NCBI RefSeq assembly: GCF_029784135.1
Contig: NC_073746.1
Span: 252,592,494-252,656,493, forward strand
DNA: 64,000 nucleotides
Source of the DNA: Toxorhynchites rutilus septentrionalis
Taxonomy: Eukaryota; Arthropoda; Insecta; Diptera; Culicidae
Direction of reading: 5' to 3'
Positions 53,470-64,000 of the stretch are shown here, piece after piece. A model generated the notes under the pieces. The model ran no database searches. It had not been told where the DNA came from and saw nothing but the letters and a program-made list of their open reading frames with translations. Positions within the stretch are counted from its first letter, which is position 1; each line of letters begins with the position of its first letter. Both the position numbers and the translations under genes were made by a program.

Positions 53470-55310
53470 GTGCAATCTCACGATTGTTTGTTGCATTCTT
53501 TTCGCCATGATTATTCCAAGCAGACACAAGAGTGATTTATAATCAGGTGTGGAGAAATGAGCGAATGAACTTTTCCATACTTGGTTGCATGAGGCCAAAT
53601 CAGGCCAGGATGGAGTTCGACTGAATGCTTCCGGATGAGAGGTAACAAACGCTTTTGGAGACATTCCCTCCTGTAAATCTCGCCATTTACATTCAGAAAT
53701 TTCTCGTCAAAGCAGCACTTTCTTACACAAAAAAATGACTTTTCCACTTTCGGGACTCGTGAAGATGGAAGCTAGCCATTGTAGTAGTATAGGTAAACCC
53801 ACGTGTAAAAATGGGGTAATAGTGTTTGTGAGAGAAGAGCAAAGCACATGTAAATAGATCAATTCACTTATCAGACTGTGTGGCGCTTCATTGACACGAG
53901 TCTATGAATACATTTGAAAAAAAAATAACAATTCAATACTGAAGTTAAATGTATGAACGATATGTTCCGATGAACAATTGCAAACATATAGATGGTGCAT
54001 TTGCATATGAAGTAAAATTCTGATCATACGCGAGCGTAATGCGGGCGCTACACGATTCGTCCAACGTTTCACTCGAATGTTGGACTCAAACATTTGATAC
54101 GATGAAACTGCTATACGGTGAAGGTAATGTTCGATTCAATGCAATCGGTCCAAACAATCGGCGAGTATTTGGATCGAATGTTTATTGTTTTTATGTACCA
54201 TAAAAAACATTAGGAAACTGGATGACGATGCGAGTATTTAAATTGCTGCCGTAGCAATTGTACTGATATCGGGCTGTAAATTAAAAATGCTTGAAATCAA
54301 CATTATTAAACTGCAATATTTTGCCGAACATTTTGAATTTTATGAATCAATTTCATAGTTCCTTCATCTAAAACTTGTAAACAAACCGATCTGTCAAAGA
54401 TAGATTCGGACGAATCGTGTAGCGGTGTGTCGAATGTCATCGAGTGTCGAATCAACGAATGACAAAAATCCTTTGACTCGTGCCACTCGCGTTGGAAGGT
54501 AATCCACAACGAACGGATTACCTTCCAACGCGAATATTCGACACTCGACATTGGAGGTGCGTAGCTCGTCAGTCGACTACACGATGCGTCGAATCATCGA
54601 GCGTCCAACATTCGAGGGTTTCGTCGCATCGTGTAGCGCTGGCTTAACATGAGCAAATTTATAACACATGCGAATTGGGGCTCTTTTGATATTAACAAGT
54701 TCTACCGCATAGTAACTCGATGCTGATAATTCCTCAATATTTTCCTTCGTTGGTCGTATTGTTTGTACATTGATCTCGTGTTTCATCTATCTAGCCGCGA
54801 GTCATCATCACCGACCTTCATATTCATTCCAGAAGCCGTGGTAAACGCCAATGTGACAATTGTTAGCTCTCCTCACACGCCACGTAGAATCAGGCCGAGT
54901 GTAAAATTATGCCCAAAAGAGTTCGGTAGCCGTCTTAACCTACAATTTAATTTCCAAAGAGAGGGCCAAATGCAAACGCTTCGATGAGTTACGCATCGAG
55001 TATTTTCACTACTCTGCTGATCACCCTAGCGCCCTATGGTATGCAAGCGCACCACGAGAGAAAATCGATGTAGTAGGTTTTGGCAGTCATTTCACATCGA
55101 GTAGGACTCGACGTTGTAGGTAAAGGGGTTAATCAAGGCTTCATCATCCGTGATTATGCACATTTTGTGTTTGCTCAAAATTCCATCGTAAAGCTTGCGG
55201 CCATGAGTGGCTTTGTCTCTGGCTTTGTCAGACCAGGTTTTTGGCCATGACCGGGTGGATCCTTCAATTTGTTGTGTGTACCAAATTGCATGATAGCTCA
55301 TTGAACCGAA
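53470..55310 (-). pseudogene. Tc1/mariner-superfamily (DDxD) transposase relic, split
   Basis: Minus strand. 55210-55092 reads GRKLYDGILSKHKMCIITDD then EALINPFTYNVESY, the first catalytic Asp block (MDDE.Y of DD37D-like proteins). After an interruption, 53747-53470 reads GEIYRRECLQKRLLPLIRKH and, with a shift, WPDLASC..VW, the second block. The order and strand fit one element. The gap holds a MITE (54043-54645) and unassigned sequence. No intact frame. Confidence 0.6.
54043..54645. mobile_element. Foldback MITE with GCGCTACACGAT termini
   Basis: GGGCGCTACACGATTCGTCC (54043) pairs with the inverted right end ...GCATCGTGTAGCGCTGGCTT (to 54645). A nested palindrome at about 54405-54580 centres on a perfect 19 bp hairpin with a 9 base loop (54487-54505 / 54515-54533). 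Many TCGAAT/ATTCGA motifs. Noncoding. Confidence 0.65.
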
Positions 55311-57600
55311 TGGACGCTTACCACTTAGGTTTCGTTAATTTTCTCATTGATATTTCTGTTTCGGCTCAATATCTGGTCACAATAGATTTAAGCGATCTTC
55401 CTTTTGATGGGAACGAAAACCCTCGGAATCCGAGCTGACCTCGGACAGCCTGTGGCTTCCCACTCCCATTTGCGCGTGGAACAAATAACGAATACGCTAA
55501 CACTTCGTCATGGTGCAACTGTCAAAGAAAGAAATTGGTTTCTTTTACACGCATCCTATTATCATATGAATTATAGCTTACGTACATGCAAGAAAAACCA
55601 CAGCATTGTATGCACAAGTGAAACGGCAACCTTATTTGTACGATAGTGCAAACATTATCACGCATACGGTAAAAGGCTACAATTGATCAATTTTCTATTG
55701 ATTCTATTGTAATGTGATTACTCAATAATAGAAAAAGTAATGAAATTACTCTTGGGTGTGCTGTAAAATCATTTTGAAAGTCATCTTAACACATTAAGGA
55801 TCTCTCACTAGTTTTCTCGCGTTTCGCATCTCATTTGTTGCGGACCGCAACATTTTCATGTCTGTTACGGATCGATCACGAAATATTCCGTGTTTTCTAC
55901 ACTTGCCAAGAATCTAACAAGGCCTACCGATGGGTCGCCTTCGTCTTATCCACACCGAAGGAAACGATCTCATTCGTGGAATCCGAACAATTGAATCGTT
56001 CAATGTTGCCCAAAACGTGCGGTCCCAGGCGCATGTCTTACAGATTTCTTTGCGGCCCTTAATATGTTAATGAAACACTACTTTTTCTGCTTTTCTGTTC
56101 TGCAGTTATGCTCAGATTTATACTGTTGGGAACATGTGTATTAATTCCATATCATAAAATTAATCCTGATGTATGAGATGAATAGAGTATGTAGCCACCT
56201 ACCTCAAAGCGAGCGATCAGCAAGTCCAGTCCCGACGTAGGATTTCTTTTGCTTGACACATAACAAATTATTTCATTAAACTTTATTCTCATGTTCAACG
56301 ACTATTACCGGAAACGATATCCGTATCTCCATCTTCTACATCGGTTGTTCAATGCACATACTTGCTGTGAGGTTTGATACTTAAATGTTAACATACAGTT
56401 CTCCTGGTGATCATTAGCACACAAGAATGTTTTATAACGGCTAAATGCACATCATATTGCTATTAAATAGTTAGTAGCATCAAAATATTTGGATGATAGT
56501 AGCGCTCGAATGATCTCTGCACCAATCCGCAGTAGAATGCATCAGTATTGGATGATATAAACTTCATAGTCGTCCTCCTACGGAAATCATGGTTTGCATC
56601 AATAAAAATAAGTTCGAGTTATTGATTGCTGGTCCTATCCGTTTTCAGGTGTCATATAAAAGGTAGATTTGATCCATGTCAAAGCGTGCAGTTTTGTAGA
56701 TTCGCTAAAATTAGACGGCGATAGTGCGAATAGACCTAAAGTAGTCTCTTAAATGTTTTCCAAGAACATAAATATCAAACAGTGTTTTTTCACAGTGGCT
56801 TATTCTTTAACAGCTATTTAAAAGTTTTTTCCCTTAACGATATTTAACTAACCTAGATGCGGATTACACATTCTGTCTTTATTATTCACCTTCTTGCTAC
56901 CAATAAGTCTGTCGTCAGTATAACATTTTTATGCAGATGTCTTAGTCGAAATCTAATTTCTCGAAATATTCGGAAAAATAGCGTTTGCCTTCATTATGCT
57001 GTCTACGTCATATAGAAACTGAACCGCATTTATCCTTTCATCAGGCGGTATGATATAATTCACGTCAGAAATGGGTTCTGTAAATCAAAAACAAGTTATT
57101 GTCGAATAAAGTGTGAATTGTTTGTATCCCGGATGAATTTAAAATAACCGTTTGCATGGCCATCTTCAACTGGCTCGGCATCAGTTACATTTATAGTCTC
57201 TGTAGCAGTTTTACCTTCTAGGATAACTAGTATTTTAGCGGTGATAGTTTTTACCTGATACAAGTGTTTTTTGTTTTATTTTGGCTAAAATATACATTCC
57301 ACAATGTTAATTTTATTTCACTAAAATGGATGTTTGCAGATGAGTCATAGTTATTTGCCGTAGCGATGTAAACCATCCCCAGATTTTGCTCTTAGTAATA
57401 TTAAAAAGATCACTTATCAAATATATTGAGTTTACTGTTGTATAATAATATATAAATGTTCCAGAAAACCATTGAAATATTACGAAACATGCGAAACGTA
57501 GATTTTTTGTTCCAAAAACATTTACCGAACTATGGCTTAATCCAGTTCGGACTCGGTGGTGGAAAATGAGGTCGAACAACACTGCTGCATCTCGGTTTCC
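55311..57600. other. Unassigned stretch and 3' flank of the Kelch gene
   Basis: A 75-codon plus frame at 55835 has no recognised motif. A minus-strand AATAAA at 57317-57312, about 300 bp past the Kelch stop, could be its poly(A) signal. Nothing else supported. Confidence 0.3.
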
Positions 57601-57620
57601 GCCGCCGTTGGACCTGTTAG

Positions 57621-58305
57621 TTAGCTACCATTATTCTCGTTTGCAATTTCAGCACAGTTGTTCTTCAAAATTTTCTGTAGTTTAATACTGCTATCGTGTG
57701 TGTTATTTGTACCATTATGTTTCGCATTCGGTTCATCATCGTCCTCATCAGCGAGTTTCTTAGCGCACGAATGACTATTCAATCTTGCCGCATTTTCGGA
57801 ACCGCATAAAATTTGTGTCACCTCTTTGTCTGTTGAAGAAATTTTGCCATTGAGTTTCCCCAAGTCGTAAACGTTTACTTCGGTAGTTTTTATAGGTTTA
57901 AACGTGTGCTCGTTCTCACTATTTTGTTCATTGATGAAATGGTCCGGCGAAGATGATGTCGAAGAACCGCCTCTTCCACTGAAACAAGCATTCTGCAACG
58001 ATGTCTGCAGCAAATTATCGATATTCTGATTAGTCTGGGGAACAAATGTGGTCCACTCGTTCGTGTTGCTGTCCAAATATTCGATTGTGTTGAGGAATGT
58101 TTTCTTGGAGAATCCTCCAATCGCGTACAGACGGTCCTGTACAACGGCAACGGAAACGTTCGAACGTGGTGAGGTTAGGTTCGGTCCAGAAACCCAACAT
58201 TTGTTGACCTCATCAAAGTATTCGGTTGTATTTAACGAGTGAGCTCCATCACTACCACCGACTGCGTATAACTTTCCGTTGAATTCGGCCAGCCCACAGC
58301 CTCGC
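57621..58305 (-). CDS. Kelch-repeat protein, terminal exon (IVNS1ABP-like)
   Basis: On the minus strand an acceptor (TTTATTCCTATAG) precedes an exon of 685 nt starting in codon position 3. It reads RGCGLAEFNGKLYAVGGSDG then AHSLNTTEYFD..., followed by SPRSNVSVAVVQDRLYAIGG then FSKKTFLNTIEYLD. These are the last two Kelch blades, each with the GG doublet and the Tyr/Trp spacing. The SPRSN...FLNTIEYLD wording matches IVNS1ABP-type Kelch proteins, which pair BTB/BACK domains with six blades and act in actin binding or as Cul3 adaptors. A polar C-terminal tail of about 150 residues (Asn, Ser, Asp/Glu rich) follows and is longer than in vertebrate relatives. Upstream exons are not in the window, so the preceding intron exceeds 5.7 kb. 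Confidence 0.8.
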
Positions 58306-58718
58306 CTATAGGAATAAACAAAAAAAAACAATTTAGAAAATGCTGCCTTGGATTTTTCGTAGATTAAGATTGAACAGCGTGTTTAGCGCAGCTTACGAAA
58401 ATTATATATTGTAACTCACTGAAACAGTTAAAACAGTAGTTATTATGGTTGAAAATGGGTTTGAAGACAAAAATAAGAACAAATGTCCTTCCGCTTGTAA
58501 AGTTGCCCTGAAAGGGTTTACTTTAAGTTATGAGACTTTCAGCCTCCCATAGGGGAGCTGTAGGTAAGCCCAACACTGGGGGTAAGATCGGCACTCCTTG
58601 AGTTTTACTAGAAAACTCTGATTAACTATGTTTTCGAACACTGTACACATGTTAGTATTTGTTATTTTAGACGTTTTAAATCAAATCGAGCCCACCGTGA
58701 TCCGCCAAGTGTCAAAAT
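58306..58718. other. Intron of the Kelch gene, nothing assigned
   Basis: Begins with the acceptor tract. No further coding exon recognised up to the MITE. Confidence 0.4.
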
Positions 58719-58917
58719 CCCCTTTATTCCGCGCGGCGAGTGGTGCATTCCCGTCGGCGACTGGTGTGACTATAGTTTGTCACTAAGTGAGATTTGAAGT
58801 CGTGTCCTCATATGTTATCGATTCGGTTATAAAAAATAAGTTGAAAAGTAATGTAGCTTCCACAATCAAGCGAGAAAATTTGCTATCTCACGTCACTCGC
58901 CGCGTGGAATAAGGGGG
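58719..58917. mobile_element. MITE of the CCCCTTTATTCC family, copy 3
   Basis: 199 bp. Same ends and core as copies at 15390 and 20672 but lacking about 20 bp after the left terminus (CGTGAGGTGAGATGGCTCAA in the others). AAT flanks both sides. Confidence 0.85.
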
Positions 58918-60431
58918 AATAACAATCTAAACAAACGCAAGTGTCGAAGGTGCGCCACCAGATGAATTTTACGGTAGCGAAGTTTGAGCTTTTATTCTTG
59001 AACAAATCTTTAAATTATCCAAAACAAAACAAAAGAGGCATAAGACAAATGCCTTTCTCTTACTGATAAATTTCGGGAAGATCTACAGAATCACTATGCA
59101 ACTCGCTTGAAAAGATAGAGGCAGAAAAAAACACGCCGCGACATCTATTTCGCCACGAGGTAGCTATTATTTATTTATTGTATTATTTCATTGAGTTCCA
59201 CCTTGGACTTGAAATTGCGAGCAAACCGACATTCCTGGGCCAACAATTTCACAGCCAAAATTAATTCCTCTAAACCAGTCATACTCAACCTGCGGCCCAC
59301 CGGGCTCTTTTGGTTGGCCCGCCTGATCCGTTACCATTTTGTAATTTCAAAACTCAAATAAATTCTGTACAAGTTTAATTTATTGCTCTGACTTATTTTA
59401 TTTTTTCCTATCAATCTTTAATCCTTTGCGGTCGGGATTAATTTCCCTTGAAATAGATCCTCTTGTCTTTCTACGCTTATAATATTTTGTCATACCGAGT
59501 ACTGTTACCTATTGTTCATAGACACTCCATATACATTCATGAAAAAGATCACTAGATATTAAAATTCGAAAAAATGTAAACTGTAATGTAAAATGTTAAA
59601 TTGTTGAATAAAGTATTTAGTATGATTCCCTGCTGTGGTGTCTGAGAGCAAACGACCCCAACGGGTTAAAAAGTGCCACAAACACAAATATTGCAAATAT
59701 TGCAGTAAGTCGTAATGTCAGTGGTTTTTAGTCGATCGATCAAAGTTTGGAGTAAATTCAAAGGGCAGTTCAACGCATTGTACCAGAAATTAAAAATGCT
59801 ATGCATATTCTCAGAATAAACGATTCGTAATTTTCATTTTCATGCAAGGAGTGATGACACTCACACGTATAAATAAGCACTCCTCATCCATAAACTTAGG
59901 GGGAAATTTTTCATTCAAATGGAAATATCTCTGTGAAATCTGTGAAAAAAAAATTGCATGGTGGGGTACGATTTCGAGTTTGAGTCACTGTACGTCTTTC
60001 AGTAATAGTACCAAATCAGAAAACAGGTCATGTTTTTTTTATGAAATAGTTTTAACGTTGATAATTAGTTTAGCTCTGTACGGATTTTGATGGTTTGCAC
60101 TCGAATTGAATCGGAAATTCTCATATATTTTTTTCGATACGGTGTTCATTACGGTTATGGTCAAAATTAACGAAAATTGAAAGAAAACACATTTTTCTAT
60201 CATGTTACCGTGGCCGAGGCACAATATTTACCTCTCTCAAGGCCGAGTGTTTACTTTTTACTAGTTTATTTTTCCAAAATGGTCTTTTTCGAGGTTAGAG
60301 ACGAATTAACTGATGAATTTTCAAGCCTCTATAATTCAAAACATCATCATCATCATCATTCAAGTCGCCTTGCTTCTACTATCAGATAGCAGTCTTTCTC
60401 AATGCTAATGTCACACACAGCTCGATTCTAA

Positions 60432-61097
60432 CGGTGGGTTTAGACTAGGGATATATTCATGTGAAGAAATATGATGAGGTTTATAGAAATCGCACTAGCG
60501 CGAACTTATATAATGAATATATTCAAATTTTCGGTGAATTTATTCACCTCAAGTAGAACTGCATCCAGTTTTAGTGATTCCCATCAGTGAGAAATTCACC
60601 AGCGTTTACATATGCCTGAATTTATTCTAATCATAGTGGTTATATATACCTCGAAGAAGTGTATCATATATATTCTCACCCGTTTACATCTATTTTCGCG
60701 TGAATGAATCCATCTATAGCTATAGATCTCCCTAATGTAAACCCGCCATAAGCCACAGTTTTACTCGATTCTAAGGGTGGGTTTAGACTAGTGATATATT
60801 CATGTGAAGAAATATGATGAGATTTATAGAAATCACATCAACCGTTTACACTAGCGTGAACTTCTATAATGAATATATTCATATTTTCGGTGAATTTATT
60901 CACCTGAAGTAGAACTGCATCCAACTCTAGGGATTTCTCACCAGTGAGAAATTCACCAGCGTTTACATATGCTGAATTTATTCATGTTATATATACCTCG
61001 AATAAGTGTATCATATTTATTCTCACCCGTTTACACCTATTTTCACGTGAATAAATCCATCTATACCTATAGATCTCCCTAATGTAAACCCGCCATA
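60432..61097. mobile_element. Two tandem MITE copies (60432-60749, 60776-61097)
   Basis: Each copy starts GGTGGGTTTAGACTAG and ends with the inverted AATGTAAACCCGCC. The two copies, together with about 25 bp of preceding flank (CTCGATTCTAA), are direct repeats with a 343 bp period at roughly 88-90% identity by eye, so this looks like a tandem duplication after insertion. Confidence 0.8.
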
Positions 61098-61309
61098 AGG
61101 AAGAATGAAAGATAGATATCGCGCAGTATGGGACAATTTCGTTCGGCGGAGGAACCGCGTTGATTTGCATGATGTCTGGTGAAGAGTGCCTCTGTATTTC
61201 TGGAATGTTAGTGTCATTTCTAAAACGCGAGCTTTTCTTTGTGGTGCAAAGGATTGAGCGTTAGTACCTCTTTGTCGGTTGGGCAAAGTTTTATGTCAAT
61301 TACTTCATT

Positions 61310-61500
61310 AGAGTGATAAAAGATGTATGAGTAATGCTGGTAGCTTATTGGCCCAAAAACTTGTTTCAATAGCTCAGAACTGTTTCTAAAGCAAACTGGT
61401 TCAAATCACAAAAATCTATAAATATGAGTACGTGTATTGTTCTTAGTACGTGTTTTGTTTTCGCGAAAACAAGAATAAATCATGAATCAACCATCTTCAG
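61310..61500. repeat. Fragment of the GACGTRGGACTACGTC element
   Basis: AAAAACTTGTTTCAATAG...GCTTTC-like and TAAAAGATGT...GCTGGTAGC-type sequence parallels 50930-51045. CTATAAATATG lies where the TATA box of the 50791 copy is. Confidence 0.45.
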
Positions 61501-61575
61501 CTGCGTCTACAAAAAAAACACAAATGGCCGCTGCCGTTTTAGAAATTTCGATGCATTCTAAAAAATTTTTTTATA

Positions 61576-62742
61576 GGGTATACCGGAGCAAGTTGAAACG
61601 ATTTTTTCGAAGTTCAACTTAAAAGTTATCTTAAAAAATCACCAAATCACTAAATAGAAATTTTCAACAAATACAAGGTATAACAGATGACTTTCTATAA
61701 AAAATTAGGAATCACACTGGATGCTTCGAAAAATATCAATTTTGAAAATGTTTAGTTTTCATATGCATTGTTTCCCGTTGTCTCGTAGAGCGGGGTAAGT
61801 TGAAACGCGGCAATATCATGAGTTTAATGTGCGGTTTTACCTCTCGAGTTAACTACAACTGATTTATGAAACACTAAATTGAAAGTATTACATATAAACA
61901 TTTGGAAAAAGGGTTTAAGTACACGTGAGATGTGGGGGAGTAGTCTAATACACACAAAATGGATACTACATATGACGAATTATTATACGAAACAATAACA
62001 TCAAGAATACGCTTTCATGTCAGAGTAGAGCCACTCGAAACGGCCACTAATGAGGTTTATGGGATCATTCAAATATTCAAATATTACGTAACGCACTCAA
62101 AAAGTGAGGAGGGGATGGCTTGTGGAAACTTGTTTAGGAATAAATCCAACTAAATCTAAACATTGTTATGCAAATGACCATTTGTTATATGTTATGTAGG
62201 GAAGAGGGAGTCTAAAATAGTAAAAAAATGCGATACGTAATATTTGAACGACCCCTAGTTGCAAAATTAACAAGTTTTACTTGTATCATGTCTGTGTATT
62301 CATCAATTTTGTAGAACATACTGAGGAACGAAATATGAATGATTCATATTTTTTTTAATTTGTCATCATTCATTCATACAGCAATCATCGAAAAATAACG
62401 TCCGGAATCTGCGGTAATGTTTAAAAAATAGTCGATTTCCACTGGTTTTAACTTTCAACTTACTGACGTGCAATTCTGGCGATATTTTTGAAAAAAACAG
62501 TGTTTTTGGACCGATTCAGCCAGCGCGAAAAAATATTTGTTTTGATTTCACAGAACAAGGAAGAGTAAACAAAGGTGTGGATTGCGTTAATGCATTCCAA
62601 TATTCTGATAATGGCTGTCTCACGGTGGGTTGAAAGATAATGTTTACTTTATACATTTTTATCGCGTCAATCCATCATTCCTAGTATAAGTTATGATTTC
62701 CGATTTAACTTACCCCGAATTTCAACTTGCCCCGGTGTACCT
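61576..62742. mobile_element. TIR element GGTATACCGGAGCAAGTTG
   Basis: GGGTATACCGGAGCAAGTTG followed by AAAC at 61576 is inverted at about 62719-62742 (CAACTTGCCCCGGTGTACC), with TA on both sides. Internal GCGGGGTAAGTTGAAACG repeats the terminal motif. It carries a second MITE at 62060-62264. Noncoding. Confidence 0.7.
62060..62264. mobile_element. MITE with GGGATCATTCAAATATTACG termini
   Basis: GGGATCATTCAAATATT...ACGTAACGC at the left and the inverted AGGGGTCGTTCAAATATTAC then GTATCGC at the right (62241-62264). ATATTCAA is repeated once near the left end. Confidence 0.65.
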
Positions 62743-63495
62743 TATTTATTTTTGTCTGAAGAGGGCTTCTGTGAATTCAGTATGTTTGGATCTTTATTGG
62801 TGTAATGATGTTGTTTTAAATTATAAGGGCTCTAAGCTTCCTCAATTAATTCGCTTCTAGCATTGAAAAAAAAACTAATTGGAAAAACTCAAGAACTCGG
62901 CCTTGAGAAATACTATTTGGAAAGCCTTGCTCCCGTCCGGTCGCTAGCTGAATATCTCATAAATCGTTAATGACTTATTTGTGATTTTTTTCAATCGCTC
63001 ATTAAATTTTCGAGATTACAATTATTGTTTCCGGGTTAAAAGTAAGGCATTTTTCAGTATTGAGAGTTGTGTTCTTCGGTGGAAAACTGAAACTGAAAAT
63101 TTGTTTCGATGCTATTGCTTTCGCCTCTGCCGTCACCACACAATAGTTTCGGTTTGGATTTTCTGTTGCCGTTCTGCGTCTTCTTGTTTAGAGATACTAA
63201 GAAACTACTTGAATATTCAAGATCAGTATTTCAGTTTCAGTGCAGCTCCTCACTGAGTGAAAGCATTGATTTATCGGTCTTTGTCATTACTATCGAATAT
63301 GTATATTAAAGAGTTTTATTATTAAAAATCACTAATGTTTTTTATCGTCGGCAATAATTTCGTAGTTCTTTTTTTACAATGCGGTTGTGTCTTGAACATC
63401 ACTCTTATTTATTTGTTTTTTTGTGGCCCGCGACACCATGACTAACAAGTGTTTGTAGCCCCTATGAAAAAAGGTTGAGTACCGCTGCCCTAAAC

Positions 63496-64000
63496 TATGG
63501 TTCTGCTGCTGTGGGATCTGAAACGTTGCATACAACTCAGAGTTCGAAATATTCGTCTACTAGAGAGTAAACATCCGTTTTTACCCACAAGGAAAAATAG
63601 TTGAGAATATGAGAGGAAATGGAAATTCATACGCTCACTTCGATTTTTGCGAGAAATGCAATGCCGATTTTTATTTTTTGGCGAGTTATAAGCCGAAAAA
63701 AGGTTTCGTTTTCAGAATCTTGTTTCTCGCACGAATTTTGCACGCCTACAACGTGTCAAATCAGAACTGATTAGGCTAAACAGACTGACGTTGGTCAAGT
63801 TAGTTTTGATTTTTCGATCCTTGTTTCATTTTCCATATTTTCAGTACTAAATTAGAAACGAAAAAAACATTTCCGTTGGACTTCAAAGATAGAGAGAGAT
63901 TTCACCACATCTCGCTCTCTGAAAAAGAATTTTCGATGAAAAGGAACAGACGAAAATATGAACATTGCACAACTCATCGAGAACTAGATTGATTGACTGA
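63496..64000. other. Unassigned right edge
   Basis: AT-rich sequence beyond the hAT element, probably still within the Kelch gene intron. No feature recognised. Confidence 0.3.

Larger units (their letters stand above)
59276..63487. mobile_element. hAT element with 8 bp target duplication
   Basis: The left end CAGTCATACTCAACCTGCGG pairs with the inverted right end CAGCGGTACTCAACC (to 63487). CTCTAAAC (59268-59275) and CCCTAAAC (63488-63495) flank it, 7 of 8 identical. Subterminal GGCCCACCGGGC and GTGGCCCGCGAC are typical of the CGGCCCGC-bearing hAT group also seen at 27142. No transposase motif survives. The interior holds tandem MITEs and further nested elements. Confidence 0.75.

Noticed and set aside
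60341..60360. (CAT)n run encoding poly-His
   Set aside because: Short simple repeat inside the hAT element; not part of a supported gene.
1..64000. CRISPR arrays, bacterial operons, rRNA or canonical tRNA genes
   Set aside because: No spacer-type repeats, ribosome-binding sites or rRNA segments. The only tRNA-like sequences are the diverged SINE heads. Spliced genes and element types indicate an insect nuclear genome.

Overview
The window looks like nuclear DNA of a mosquito (Diptera, probably an aedine or other culicine). It is AT-rich and intron-bearing. A few compact host genes sit in a dense, multiply nested mass of transposable elements: Tc1/mariner, hAT, Penelope-like, copia, several non-LTR lineages, a tRNA-derived SINE and many TIR/MITE families. 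All family calls come from recognising protein and repeat motifs by eye; no database search was run.

Host genes. (1) A mitochondrial-type thioredoxin in two exons (78-708, +). (2) An EFHC2-like ciliary protein in six exons with three DM10 domains (10089-12708, +), complete and phase-consistent. (3) An RN-tre/USP6NL-like Rab GTPase-activating protein (33223-21463, -) whose four coding exons are split by a roughly 10 kb last intron. That intron holds a separate small cysteine/proline-rich gene on the same strand (22951-22352), a possible alternative terminal exon (23430-23282), and a nest of transposons. (4) The terminal exon of a Kelch-repeat gene resembling IVNS1ABP (58305-57621, -), whose upstream exons appear to lie beyond the window.

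Mobile DNA, left to right. 1.5-5.8 kb: a copia pol remnant broken by a SINE, which is itself broken by a 1.28 kb insert with a 20 bp duplication, and by a non-LTR element. 5.8-9.7 kb: a minisatellite-bearing element, a Helitron-like tail and a Tc1 copy. 13.4-20.9 kb: a mariner relic, foldback repeats, a non-LTR reverse transcriptase and two MITE families. 25.6-30.9 kb: a Penelope-like element hosting a MITE and a hAT element, which in turn holds a MITE and a head-to-head Tc1 dimer. 34.7-39 kb: a repeat block containing a TIR element that encodes an unusual spliced SWIM zinc-finger plus YqaJ-type exonuclease protein, next to a related non-autonomous copy. 39.4-42.7 kb: a mariner split by a hAT MITE, and a two-layer MITE around a second SINE. 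46-52 kb: a TTA-flanked MITE with a LINE insert, and a 1.4 kb retroposed segment with a 22 bp duplication. 53.5-55.3 kb: a broken DDxD transposase. 59.3-63.5 kb: a large hAT element with several MITEs inside.

The most interesting item is the SWIM-YqaJ element at about 34.89-37.34 kb. It has a plausible intron-exon structure, inverted termini, a recognisable PDDEXK nuclease core and at least four short relatives in the same window. The insertions can be ordered in time because many empty-site and target-duplication relationships can be read directly.
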